Below, in pieces: positions 35,941-44,185 of a stretch of 50,353 bases of DNA. The notes below the pieces were generated by a model. That model ran no database searches. It saw only the letters and a list, made by a program, of their open reading frames with translations, and was not told the origin of the DNA. Source of the stretch: an uncultured Bacteroidales bacterium (GTDB lineage Bacteria; Bacteroidota; Bacteroidia; Bacteroidales; Muribaculaceae); assembly GCA_902792435.1 (NCBI GenBank), contig CADAZN010000023.1:1-50353 (forward strand), read 5' to 3'. The translations under genes were made by a program, and so were the position numbers. How positions within the stretch are numbered: the stretch's first letter is position 1; the number at the start of each line of letters is the position of its first letter.

Positions 35941-37683
35941 TTACTTCAGCGTTTCTTTGATATTTTCTACATCTTCTTCACTAAGGTTAAACCATTCTCC
36001 CCTTATTCGCTTTTCTCCATAACCTTTATGAAGAGCAGCTTCAATAGCTTCAGCAATGGTTCTTGTAGGATATTCTTTTGCTGATATAAGTTCTATAGTA
36101 GGTTTATCACTTTGCAAAGTGTGTTCCCTATATCTAGGATTATTAGATATACCAATTTTATAGAAATTGTTAGTTGTGTCTATCATCAAATAAACAAAAC
36201 AAGTTTTCTCTTTTATGGAATGATTTGATTTATCATTGTCTTGAACTAACTGAGTAGTAATATTATCTTCAACTGCTTTGTTGTACTTCATTATAAAATC
36301 TTTTAATACATCAGCAGATAAAGTCTTTTTTGTTGGATTATATTCATTATATTCACAGCAGCAAATATTGGCACCTGATGCAACTTTGATCCCATCTCCA
36401 TTGATTATTTGCCATTGAACAAGCCTATGTTGTTCAAGTGTCTTTAAATCATCTAATGATAATGAGTACTTTATAATAGAAGCAGAAGCCCAAGATTCAA
36501 CTTTGACAGGGTTACTAATAGCATTTAAAGTTACAACTGTGTCATTATCAAATAGTAAATGAAGTGAACACTTCTTATTCAAATTGATTTTTTTCCTTTC
36601 GTATCTTAATTTTAAATAATTCTTAGAACCTATATTTTCAAAGTTAATTTTAACGTCATCTCCAAACTTGAACCCTAAAGTATTACCAGCACATTTCTTT
36701 CCAAAAATCACAATGTCCTTAGTAAAATTATCATTTGTAATCTCAATCTCATTTGGATAACTACTAACCCAGGATTGATAATCGAAATAGATAGTACAGA
36801 TTAAACTACCTTTTTGCAAAGCACCACTAGATTTTTTTACTAAAAGTCCAGAAAATGGTGCTTTTATTTTTGCTGTAATATTCTTTTCGTATGAAGTATC
36901 ATCTTTCACCATAAGTATATCATCACCTTTATTAACCATAGAGTAATCATCAACAAGCCATTGTTTAATTATAACCCATTTTAAATAATCCATTTTATCT
37001 ATAAAAGCACTATCAAGCATTCCAAAATTAAATATGACATCATTAATTGGTTTTTGTTCCAATTGGGGGTTATCAGCAAGTCTTATAGTAAAAAGTAAAT
37101 CACCATCTTTTATGGTATTACCTAGGTTGCAACTACCGATAAAATCATCTTTTACACAGTATGTTAAATAACCTGAGTAATTTGAATAAAATCTAATTCC
37201 AACACAAAGCAGAGTATCAACTTGAGAAACATTATTATTAATACAATAACTAGAGAAGGAAGTTGAATCTAGCCCCAGTTCTATAATTACATCCCCTTGT
37301 GAAAGAAATTCACCATCATAAAAGGGTCTATTAGTGATGGAATGTCTGTTAATTGCTATATCTGTCATTGTAACATTCCTTTTTCGTGCTTCATTTCCAT
37401 CCCAGCTAAACTTAGTAGTGAAATTATTACTTTTTTGTTTTGCTCTTTGAAACAGACAAAAATCTAAGGCTCTTTGGTTAAAATATGCTTTAATGATACC
37501 ATCTTCATCAAAATAATTAATTACGTTATCAATAGGTGATAATTGTTTTGGCAGTTCTGGTGGTGTTGGGGGTAGAGGTGGTGGTAGTTGCCTAGATTGT
37601 TGTTCTTCTTGGACACCTGTAGAGCTTAGAGTTATTTCTTGCTCATTCTCTTTTTTGCCAAATATTTTTTTTAGAGTTTTCAT
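35941..37683 (-). CDS. GIY-YIG nuclease-like protein (T5orf172/MUG113) with barrel-sandwich-like regions
   Basis: A 580-aa protein. The last 86 residues form a GIY-YIG domain of the T5orf172/MUG113 type: CFVYLMIDTTNNFYKIGISNNPRYREHTL, then EAIEAALHKGYGEKRIRGEWFNL, with the catalytic Arg and Glu in place. The N-terminal 25-60 region is proline-rich (LPPPLPPTPPELPKQL). The middle contains segments like biotinyl/lipoyl barrel-sandwich hybrids, for example FLSQGDVIIELGL and IKAPFSGLLVKKSSGALQKGSLICTI. The pairing of a nuclease with such folds is unusual. It is the first gene of the four-gene AT-rich group, with a TATTTTTG -7 element at 37820-37827 (minus strand). Biological role unknown. Confidence 0.75.
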   Translation of the reverse strand: MKTLKKIFGKKENEQEITLSSTGVQEEQQSRQLPPPLPPTPPELPKQLSPIDNVINYFDEDGIIKAYFNQRALDFCLFQRAKQKSNNFTTKFSWDGNEARKRNVTMTDIAINRHSITNRPFYDGEFLSQGDVIIELGLDSTSFSSYCINNNVSQVDTLLCVGIRFYSNYSGYLTYCVKDDFIGSCNLGNTIKDGDLLFTIRLADNPQLEQKPINDVIFNFGMLDSAFIDKMDYLKWVIIKQWLVDDYSMVNKGDDILMVKDDTSYEKNITAKIKAPFSGLLVKKSSGALQKGSLICTIYFDYQSWVSSYPNEIEITNDNFTKDIVIFGKKCAGNTLGFKFGDDVKINFENIGSKNYLKLRYERKKINLNKKCSLHLLFDNDTVVTLNAISNPVKVESWASASIIKYSLSLDDLKTLEQHRLVQWQIINGDGIKVASGANICCCEYNEYNPTKKTLSADVLKDFIMKYNKAVEDNITTQLVQDNDKSNHSIKEKTCFVYLMIDTTNNFYKIGISNNPRYREHTLQSDKPTIELISAKEYPTRTIAEAIEAALHKGYGEKRIRGEWFNLSEEDVENIKETLK

Positions 37684-38024
37684 CCTTATATGTTTACTAT
37701 TTTAATTGGTTTCCCTTTTTCTTTGGCATAGTCTAAAGATTTGTTTTCTTTTTCATTAAAAGCTTATTTAAGTGATAATTATCAGTTCTGCTTGACATTA
37801 ATGGTTATATACTAAATTGCAAAAATACTACATTTTTCTAATTAAATATATAAGAATGAAAATAAATATTATTCTTTCTTTTGTGTGAAATGAATTAGAT
37901 TCTTTGGCATGCCTGATAAACAGAAACTTTCAACTATTGCATAAGCAACCCAGAAATAACTAGGAATTTCTAAAACAAAAATCCGACAACTACTGAAAAT
38001 CAAAATAGTTGTCGGATTAAATCG
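37684..38024. other. AT-rich intergenic region left of the attachment site
   Basis: No gene seen. It contains the -7 element TATTTTTG of the GIY-YIG gene (37820-37827, minus strand) and, at its right end, the tRNA terminator listed separately. Confidence 0.6.
37981..38017 (-). terminator. Terminator following the tRNA-Met fragment
   Basis: ATCCGACAACTA (37981-37992) pairs perfectly with TAGTTGTCGGAT (38006-38017). On the minus strand it is followed by TTTTTGTTTT and lies directly after the tRNA 3' end, as expected for the tRNA gene's own terminator. Confidence 0.85.
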
Positions 38025-38070
38025 TGGTCCCACTTGGGCTTGAACCAAGGACTCCCTGATTATGAGTCAG
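38025..38070 (-). other. 3' half of a tRNA-Met(CAT) gene: attachment site of the integrated element
   Basis: Read on the minus strand this gives the anticodon loop CTCATAA with its TCAGG 3' stem, a variable loop, the T arm CTTGG-TTCAAGC-CCAAG, the acceptor strand TGGGACC and the discriminator A. No CCA is encoded. Homology stops just 5' of the anticodon arm, so there is no D arm or 5' acceptor strand. This is the classic leftover of integration into a tRNA 3' end. Because the native terminator lies on the left, the element extends to the right, and the rebuilt intact tRNA should lie at its far end beyond this window. Confidence 0.85.
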
Positions 38071-38083
38071 TAAATATTATTGT

Positions 38084-38197
38084 TTATCTTTTCTTAAATT
38101 GCAAAATAACAACTTGTTATAAAACGTATTAGAATGATTCTTTTCTTGTCGTTTCTTATCTTTTCTTGATTTTTTGGGGTCAGTTTTGGGGTCAGTA
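38084..38197 (+). repeat. Direct repeats between the attachment site and the integrase
   Basis: TTATCTTTTCTT occurs at 38084-38095 and 38156-38167, with a partial copy near 38137. TTGGGGTCAGT occurs at 38174-38184 and 38186-38196. These are placed as arm-type integrase-binding sites would be; this role is inference. Confidence 0.6.
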
Positions 38198-38233
38198 AAT
38201 TTTTTTTGTTTAACTTTGCAAAAAAATATCGAT

Positions 38234-39487
38234 ATGAACACAACCGCAACCGTCAAATTGGTTCTTGACCCCAATGCAGCAGACAAAAGACTACTAAAAA
38301 TCCTTGTCCAATTTCGAGGTGTCAAACAACGTTTCCCATCTGGTTCAACTACAAAGTTGACAAAGGCCGAATTTCAGAATGAACGCCTCTCCATCAGGCG
38401 AAAGGCAGCAGAAGAAGCAAAGCCTCTTCTGCGAAAAGCCGAACTCATCGCAGAGGAACTCGGTTCTCAATTTACTTTCGAGGAATTTAGACTACGGTTC
38501 AAAAATCAACTCTACGGAAACGATAGGATTACACTTGAGGAGTTGCTCGAAGCGTACATCACACACAAGCAAGAGGGCGGTGTGAGAACAGAACTCTCCC
38601 GAAAGTCCAAAGAAATCTACAACACTGCCGTAAATTGGGTAAATCGTTATCGCCAAAACACATTAGTTAGTGATATAACAACAGACTTCATCATCCAACT
38701 TGAGAAGTACATTAGAAAGAACTCCAAATCACTTAGACCGGACGAATCAATCAAGGTCTATAAGAGGCATCTAAAAGCGCTGATGAGATATGCACTTGAA
38801 TGCGGCTATATAAAAAGCGTTCCAAATTTCGGTACACTTAAGGCATCAGAGCGCGTAAAGAAAGCAATGACAAAAACAGAACTCATGAAGTTTCTTAATT
38901 ACATCCCTCAAAACAGATACGAGATGTTAGCACATGATTTCTTTATGCTTTCATTTCATTGCTCTGGAATGAATCTGGTAGATTTATTAAAACTACGCAA
39001 TCAGAACATTTCAGTCTCAAAAGACAGTGACGGAAAAGAAGTGTTCAAATTAACTTTTATCCGCAACAAGACTGCGAAGAAGCAACGCCCAATAGAATTC
39101 CATCTCACAGATAAAGCAGTTACAATTTTCAACAAATATGGCAAAATCAACCCAAACCTCCTACATGTACATGTATTGCCTTTCTATGAAGGTGTCAGAG
39201 ACGAGAAAAACGAGGAAACCAGACGACAGAACCTTCTAAAGAGTATCAGGAAAGGGATGAATTCAATTTGTGATTCTATTGGCATAACGCGATACTCCTA
39301 TGAGAATGCAAGGCACACTTTTGCGACATACCTCGTATATCATGGGAAGCAGGATTTAGTAACCATCTCGAAGTTACTAGGACACTCCTCTATAGAGGTT
39401 ACACGTCATTATATAGACTCGCTCCCCAAGTCAGAACTCGATGAGGTTAAAGATATACTTGACAATATAACTGCCTCGCACGAGTAA
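38234..39487 (+). CDS. Tyrosine site-specific integrase of the mobile element
   Basis: A 418-aa protein. The N-terminal arm-binding domain is followed by a SAM-like core-binding domain (LEELLEAYITHKQEG... onward) and a catalytic domain. YENARHTFATYL holds the RxxH-type box, and LGHSSIEVTRHYIDS holds the catalytic Tyr. In the first box (FHCSGMNLVDLLKLR) the usual catalytic arginine is missing, as in IntDOT of CTnDOT, so it belongs to the Bacteroidetes conjugative/mobilisable element class. ATG 38234 was chosen over TTG 38174 because TAACTTTG at 38211-38218, a probable -7 element, lies between them. It is adjacent to the tRNA-Met attachment site. Confidence 0.93.
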   Translation: MNTTATVKLVLDPNAADKRLLKILVQFRGVKQRFPSGSTTKLTKAEFQNERLSIRRKAAEEAKPLLRKAELIAEELGSQFTFEEFRLRFKNQLYGNDRITLEELLEAYITHKQEGGVRTELSRKSKEIYNTAVNWVNRYRQNTLVSDITTDFIIQLEKYIRKNSKSLRPDESIKVYKRHLKALMRYALECGYIKSVPNFGTLKASERVKKAMTKTELMKFLNYIPQNRYEMLAHDFFMLSFHCSGMNLVDLLKLRNQNISVSKDSDGKEVFKLTFIRNKTAKKQRPIEFHLTDKAVTIFNKYGKINPNLLHVHVLPFYEGVRDEKNEETRRQNLLKSIRKGMNSICDSIGITRYSYENARHTFATYLVYHGKQDLVTISKLLGHSSIEVTRHYIDSLPKSELDEVKDILDNITASHE

Positions 39488-39948
39488 GGCTCATTGGTCA
39501 CGCTTCGAAATAGACAAGACATATTGGAGCCAGCGCGGCGTAAAGACAAGGTCGCACACAACTGTTCAACGAAGAGGAGGTTATTCGATACATCAAAACC
39601 AAACGAAGAAAGAAAGATTGCTTCGGTATGAATATGTCACGCTTGATTGGGGGGGGAGTTAAGCGGTGGTCACCAGAATGTGTCATCCAAGAGTGTGGCA
39701 GATATTGTGGCAATGTATATGCAGGATGTCTCACATTCGTTGAGTTACAAATAGTCATGCGTTGTGGAATTGGTTCGAGAATAAAACTCATAGGTTGGGT
39801 TAGAAGAAGCCAAAGAGAATAATTTGGATTATCGGGGTCTTTATTATATCTTTGCACATCGGAATTCTTAATATAGTATTAATCACCTAGTAATTTTCAA
39901 TTTTTTTAAAAAACATATTTGATTATTACTAAAATAAAGCATTTGTCT
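39488..39948 (+). other. Region after the integrase: degenerate coding remnant and a promoter
   Basis: No intact gene. A plus-strand frame is open from the integrase stop to about 39650 (ending RLLRYEYVTLDWGG). If two bases of the eight-G tract at 39649-39656 are ignored, it continues as HQNVSSKSVADIVAMYMQDV to a stop at 39752-39754. It looks protein-like but was not recognised; it may be a decayed gene. Confidence 0.35.
39823..39854 (+). promoter_or_regulatory. Promoter of the large BspA-like gene
   Basis: TTTG at 39823-39826, a 20-nt spacer, then TATCTTTG at 39847-39854. Full consensus, about 95 nt before the ATG at 39949. Confidence 0.78.
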
Positions 39949-41292
39949 ATGAAGAAATTATTTTTATCCCTTTTTGCTCTGTCTTTTGCAATAGCAATTT
40001 TCGCTCAGTCTCCACAACCAATGAGGCCTGAACCAAGGTTTATGAATCCCCCCGTTTCTAAAGATAGGCTGTATGACTTAGATGGGCTTGAATATGGAAT
40101 AAACCCTAGTGATAGGATTGCATATGTTCAAAGTGTGCCATCTAATAAGGAGAAGACAACTGTTAGGATTCCTGGTGTTATAAAAGTCAATTCAGGCAAA
40201 TTTGCTGGTCAAATATTCCGCGTTGAACTAGCCTCGGGCGCTTTTATGAACTGCCCAAATTTGACCGAAGTTGAATTTGAAAAAACATTAAATCCCGTAA
40301 CTCATAAGTATGCTGCTGTTAGTAGTATCCCAATTGCTGCATTCTACAATTGTCCCAATCTTAAAAAAATAAACTTACATTTTGTAAACGATATTGGAAT
40401 CCAGGCATTTGAATATTGCCGAAGTTTAGAAGCGTTGTATATAGGAGACAGTATCGCCAATGCACCTCATCCGATGTTTATAAGAGCATCTGCATTCGGA
40501 GATTGTATAAATCTAGAAGATGTTATTATTGCATGTAAATCTACTACACAAGACCGAATAAAAAAAGTTGAATACAATCGTTTCTTAAAAGATAATGTGT
40601 ATAAATCATTGACATCATACGGTTGGATGTTTATAGACAGAGGGGCCTTCGAGAATTGCGGTAAACTAAAAAAATTATCCGTAATAGATATAGCCAATAG
40701 GTCTGAATTATCAACATTTTGCATTGCACATGAAAATGCATTTAGTGACTCGCCATTTAAAAAATCAGCATCCTATAATAAAATTGCCTTCGTAAGTGAA
40801 GATTGCGTCTATGACCCTGATGATGTGCCAGTTACCAATTCATCAAGCACCAATTCATCAAATGGTGATGCTCATCCTGTAAAGCCCGTCTATTCGAATT
40901 CGAGAACCAATTCATCAAAAAGTGGTGCTCATACTGTAAAGTCTACTAATTCGAATTCGAGAGGACTCCCTTCAGACGCAAAAGGCTGGTATTTATTCAA
41001 TGGCGGTAACAAGATTTTCATTATATACGTAGGCAATAATAAATTAGGACAAATCTCATATGTCAATGGGCATGAAGATGTTGAAATTGGAACATTTAAT
41101 TATGATGGCGATGCACTGAATGTTTCCTTTGGTGATGGAGTTAATATGCCTCTTGCTCTTTCTTATAGAAATGGGGGTTGGCAACTAGATTTGGGAAGTG
41201 GTAATTATGCCATAAAATCATCCGAAAATATGGTAAGTATGGTATACACCAACCCAAGAACATTGAACTATATTAAAAATTATTGTCGTTAA
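39949..41292 (+). CDS. Secreted BspA-like leucine-rich-repeat protein carried on the element
   Basis: A 447-aa protein with a signal peptide (LFLSLFALSFAIAIFAQ). LRR_5/BspA-type repeats span about residues 75-290: ASGAFMNCPNLTEVEF, IPIAAFYNCPNLKKINL, GIQAFEYCRSLEALYIG, ASAFGDCINLEDVII, DRGAFENCGKLKKLSV. A Ser/Asn-rich linker with two similar units (TNSSNGDAHPVKPVYSNSR and TNSSKSGAHTVKSTNSNSR) leads into a C-terminal beta-rich domain (GWYLFNGGNKIFIIYVGNN) of unknown kind. ATG 39949 is chosen for the clean signal peptide; an upstream start at 39919 is possible. Its role on a mobile element is unknown, perhaps surface adhesion. Confidence 0.8.
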   Translation: MKKLFLSLFALSFAIAIFAQSPQPMRPEPRFMNPPVSKDRLYDLDGLEYGINPSDRIAYVQSVPSNKEKTTVRIPGVIKVNSGKFAGQIFRVELASGAFMNCPNLTEVEFEKTLNPVTHKYAAVSSIPIAAFYNCPNLKKINLHFVNDIGIQAFEYCRSLEALYIGDSIANAPHPMFIRASAFGDCINLEDVIIACKSTTQDRIKKVEYNRFLKDNVYKSLTSYGWMFIDRGAFENCGKLKKLSVIDIANRSELSTFCIAHENAFSDSPFKKSASYNKIAFVSEDCVYDPDDVPVTNSSSTNSSNGDAHPVKPVYSNSRTNSSKSGAHTVKSTNSNSRGLPSDAKGWYLFNGGNKIFIIYVGNNKLGQISYVNGHEDVEIGTFNYDGDALNVSFGDGVNMPLALSYRNGGWQLDLGSGNYAIKSSENMVSMVYTNPRTLNYIKNYCR

Positions 41293-41397
41293 TTGATTTT
41301 GTCTTACGACAAATACAAACTGGAAAATATACCAATTTAGACCAGTTTTTGATTTGGTGATTATGTGAATTTGAAAATTTCCTATTGATAATACAGA

Positions 41398-41427
41398 GAG
41401 GGTGTGTCAAAATTCTGGCACACCCTC
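41398..41427. terminator. Terminator between convergent genes
   Basis: GAGGGTGTG (41398-41406) pairs with CACACCCTC (41419-41427), followed by ATTTGACTTTTT. It lies between the BspA-like gene and the convergent primase-like gene. Confidence 0.75.
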
Positions 41428-41506
41428 ATTTGACTTTTTAGGTTATTTTACAATGTCAAATTCAAGTTTAGTTACCCTTGACTTAATGGATGACCAGCCC
41501 CCCTAA

Positions 41507-43213
41507 TTACGCACCGAAACGCTCCTCAAACAACTTTTGGCACATTTCCAAAGGAAAATCATGGTGGATGAACCTTCGGCATCGCTTTGCAAATAGACGG
41601 TAGATGTGGTATCTTTCCGTTTGGGTAAGGTTGTTTGGGTTTTCTGGCTCGTTGTCGTCCAAAGACATGTCGAGTATGCGTACAGCCTCATCTATCTGCC
41701 ACGGCCACACTGTTATATTGCAACCTGATGACTCTTCCACTTCTTGGCTTCCATCTGGGGCTGTTGAGCCCACTTCCTGTCCATCTGTTATTGGTGCATC
41801 TGGTGGACTCTGAGTGTCATTCCCTTGTTCATCAACAATAGGAGTTTCACTTGTTTTTTTCCTCTTATTGTTTTTCGTATAGCCATGTTCCTTTCGGAAG
41901 CGCTTCAGAGTCATAAGAGAAATCTCAATCCCGTGCTTGCGCAAAACTGCCAAGTTTTCTTTGTCTTTAAGTGACGGATTGAAGTAATCGGCTATGCGCT
42001 GATGATTGATGAGTTTCACTGCTCTATTCCGTGCGACATAGGCATTGCAATGGTGAGCAACGCAATATGACTTGTTTACTATGAATTTCTTTGTCGTGAC
42101 ATACCGGTTCATTAGTGAAGGGTATATCTCCGATTTATAGGCATAGACGGTCGTTTGTAGTAGGTCTTTCTTTGTAATGACAGCCTCAGTGTTATTAATG
42201 TGATGGAACAACTCGTATGCCATATTGTAAAGTAATCTCTCAAAGGAAACATCTGGAATCATTACACGACGCAGCAATGCACCTATGTATAATTTTTTCC
42301 TTCGGTTCTCCCCGTAAGGAATTCGCCTAATCATCTGGTATGTCGCAATCTGGTTGCCTTTCTCATCGAAGATAGGTTCGTTCCAGTAGTATCTTCTTAT
42401 TTCAACATAGTTTGGCGGCAACAATATATAGGGTGTGTTGTCATCTACTTTTGGCAGTGGTGTGTGGTCAAAGTAACAATACACCTCTCGATATTTTAAC
42501 AATAATTCCCCAAAATCCATATTAAAATAATCATTCTGAAATTCTTTGTCGGAAAAGTATCTTTCAAAATCTATATTATTTGTGCCTCTTTTCTTTTTTA
42601 TAGAATCTGAATGATACTTTTTGTCGGAAACATCCATAGTCGTTAAAGAGAAGTCCGATGTTCTATACAGTTTGCCGGTGTTAGTCAGTTCACAATCAAA
42701 ATGACTCCCGAAAGCCGCCTGCACACAAACCTTCCCACAGTTATCATTCAAGTGGAAATTGTTATCAAAACAGATACCGTCATAGATTCGTCGGTATTCA
42801 TCGATACTATTTATACCATCGACAAAGAAGTACAATAGTCGATAACGATTTCCTTTACCTGGTTGTTGATGCGAGAATGTGGTGTACGCCAAAGTTGGAA
42901 TCAGCGTCAGGCTGTCCACGAGTTCTTCCAAGGTGAACGTGCAATCGTCATCCATGTCAAATGCAACGAAACACGTGCTCTCAAAGTTGTCGTATGTGCG
43001 TTGCGTCTGCCCAATCTCTGTGGCTCCGTCCATACAGAAGTTAGCCGATAGGGTATATCCCTGCCGTATTAATTCTGAAATCTGCTCTAATGTTAGTTCT
43101 TGCCTCCGGTAATTTGCTATCGACATTTGTGCGTCCGTTGGCTTGTGCTGATACCCCTTAGTTGAGGTGGTAATAATAAACACGATTCTATGTGTTACAT
43201 GGTCAATGTGCAT
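41507..43213 (-). CDS. Primase-like (archaeo-eukaryotic primase superfamily) protein of the mobile element
   Basis: A 568-aa protein from the ATG at 43213 (an upstream GTG at 43231 is also possible). Residues 80-140 read FVAFDMDDDCTFTLEELVDSL and then TLAYTTFSHQQPGKGNRYRLLYFF, matching the AEP/prim-pol pattern: hhhDxD metal site, sxH (FSH) and an Arg-rich strand. Many Bacteroidetes mobile elements encode such proteins for replication initiation or priming. The middle part is unassigned; residues near 395-440 (NLAVLRKHGIEISLMTLKRFRKEHG) look like a helix-turn-helix. A hydrophilic linker rich in Pro/Asp/Gln precedes the C-terminus. The function is inferred from motifs only. Confidence 0.55.
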   Translation of the reverse strand: MHIDHVTHRIVFIITTSTKGYQHKPTDAQMSIANYRRQELTLEQISELIRQGYTLSANFCMDGATEIGQTQRTYDNFESTCFVAFDMDDDCTFTLEELVDSLTLIPTLAYTTFSHQQPGKGNRYRLLYFFVDGINSIDEYRRIYDGICFDNNFHLNDNCGKVCVQAAFGSHFDCELTNTGKLYRTSDFSLTTMDVSDKKYHSDSIKKKRGTNNIDFERYFSDKEFQNDYFNMDFGELLLKYREVYCYFDHTPLPKVDDNTPYILLPPNYVEIRRYYWNEPIFDEKGNQIATYQMIRRIPYGENRRKKLYIGALLRRVMIPDVSFERLLYNMAYELFHHINNTEAVITKKDLLQTTVYAYKSEIYPSLMNRYVTTKKFIVNKSYCVAHHCNAYVARNRAVKLINHQRIADYFNPSLKDKENLAVLRKHGIEISLMTLKRFRKEHGYTKNNKRKKTSETPIVDEQGNDTQSPPDAPITDGQEVGSTAPDGSQEVEESSGCNITVWPWQIDEAVRILDMSLDDNEPENPNNLTQTERYHIYRLFAKRCRRFIHHDFPLEMCQKLFEERFGA

Positions 43214-43454
43214 TGACCTTATTGTGCGCACCTATGGGCTACCTCGAATGACTGAAAGTGCGCGCCGTTGCAAAGCATAAATTACAACTCATTCGGTATC
43301 ACTTTGCAAAATTACATCTAATATTTCGAATAGGACAAACTATAATCCCGCATTAACTATTTTAACGAAAATTAAGTTAATTTTATCGCCATTTATTTGA
43401 GTTTTGATTTCTTCGATATATTTATATATAAATAGAAGTAACACCATATAAGAA

Positions 43455-43559
43455 ATGATTGAAAATAAAAAAATAGACAAGACCGACACGCAAGTGAATG
43501 ATGATTCATTGCTGTCAATTAACGATAACCATAATGGGAGTGATGTTGTTGATGAGTAA
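43455..43559 (+). CDS. Tiny 34-residue ORF overlapping the NUMOD3-like ORF
   Basis: ATG 43455 to TAA 43557-43559 encodes a very hydrophilic, Asp/Asn-rich peptide. Its last codons overlap the ATG of the next ORF by 8 nt, the arrangement of a translationally coupled leader. No homology is recognised; it may be a leader or not translated at all. Confidence 0.35.
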   Translation: MIENKKIDKTDTQVNDDSLLSINDNHNGSDVVDE

Positions 43560-43749
43560 TAGTAAAACAAAGGCAATCAGAGATTTCAGAGGCGTGAAAA
43601 ACCCGTTCTATGGCCATCGCCACAGTACTACGAGCCGAGGCAAAATCGCAGAGTCGCAACGTTCTAGATACAAGAAAGCAATGGAGTTACTCCATCTTAA
43701 ATCATTGAGCACAAAGTCGTTGGACAAAATGCGAGACACGCCTGGGTAG
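43552..43749 (+). CDS. Small NUMOD3-like DNA-binding protein
   Basis: A 65-aa ORF from ATG 43552. GVKNPFYGHRHSTTSRGKIAESQRSRYKKA closely follows the NUMOD3 motif (NPfyGkxHsxetkxKiSesxxgr), a DNA-binding element normally found repeated in HNH or GIY-YIG homing endonucleases. Here there is only one copy and no nuclease domain, so it is either a remnant or a small DNA-binding protein. A start at 43498 is possible, but 43552 fits the overlap with the upstream tiny ORF. Confidence 0.5.
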   Translation: MSNSKTKAIRDFRGVKNPFYGHRHSTTSRGKIAESQRSRYKKAMELLHLKSLSTKSLDKMRDTPG

Positions 43750-43894
43750 CATTTATCAAGAGAGAGGAAACGTTGTAATCGGCTGATTGTCAATTTGCTG
43801 CGATATTTTCTTTACAAACCAAATGGATATAAAAAACTGTCTAACAGCAGGCGTAATTGTTTTTTTATTTCGTTGGCGTGATTGCGAGATGCAG

Positions 43895-44137
43895 TCACGC
43901 TTCTTTCTTTCGTCTAGTCTGGGTCTTCACTATTAGGCATTTCTCGTTCTCATAAAACTTTGTGTTGTGGCGAAATATATGTAGATTGAATTTCTCTCGC
44001 GTGATGCCGAGGTCATCCTGATGGTGTGAAAACAGTGCTGCGGGGCTACCGTATGCCTCGACTAATTCTGCTTGGACTTTCCCCTTCTCATTCTTGGGGA
44101 AGAGCAGAACCACATTCATATCTGCGTTTTTAGCCAT
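43895..44137 (-). CDS. Small hypothetical protein
   Basis: An 80-aa protein, basic at the C-terminus (KTQTRRKKEA), with a central region SPAALFSHHQDDLGITREKFNLHIFRHN that could be a small alpha/beta or helix-turn-helix fold. No family is recognised. It has its own -7 element TATCTTTG (complement of 44159-44166) about 22 nt before the start, which supports it being real. Divergent from the serine recombinase. Confidence 0.55.
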   Translation of the reverse strand: MAKNADMNVVLLFPKNEKGKVQAELVEAYGSPAALFSHHQDDLGITREKFNLHIFRHNTKFYENEKCLIVKTQTRRKKEA

Positions 44138-44185
44138 AATTTATTAGTTTAATGTCCGCAAAGATAGTCAAAATCTTTCATTTGA

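Noticed and set aside
39498-39857. Minus-strand 119-codon open frame after the integrase
   Set aside because: It has no recognisable domain or signal and overlaps a good plus-strand promoter at 39823-39854; the composition is unlike a protein.
43340-43576. Minus-strand 78-codon open frame with hydrophobic segments
   Set aside because: It lies in AT-rich intergenic sequence, overlaps the tiny plus-strand ORFs, and has no promoter or recognised family.
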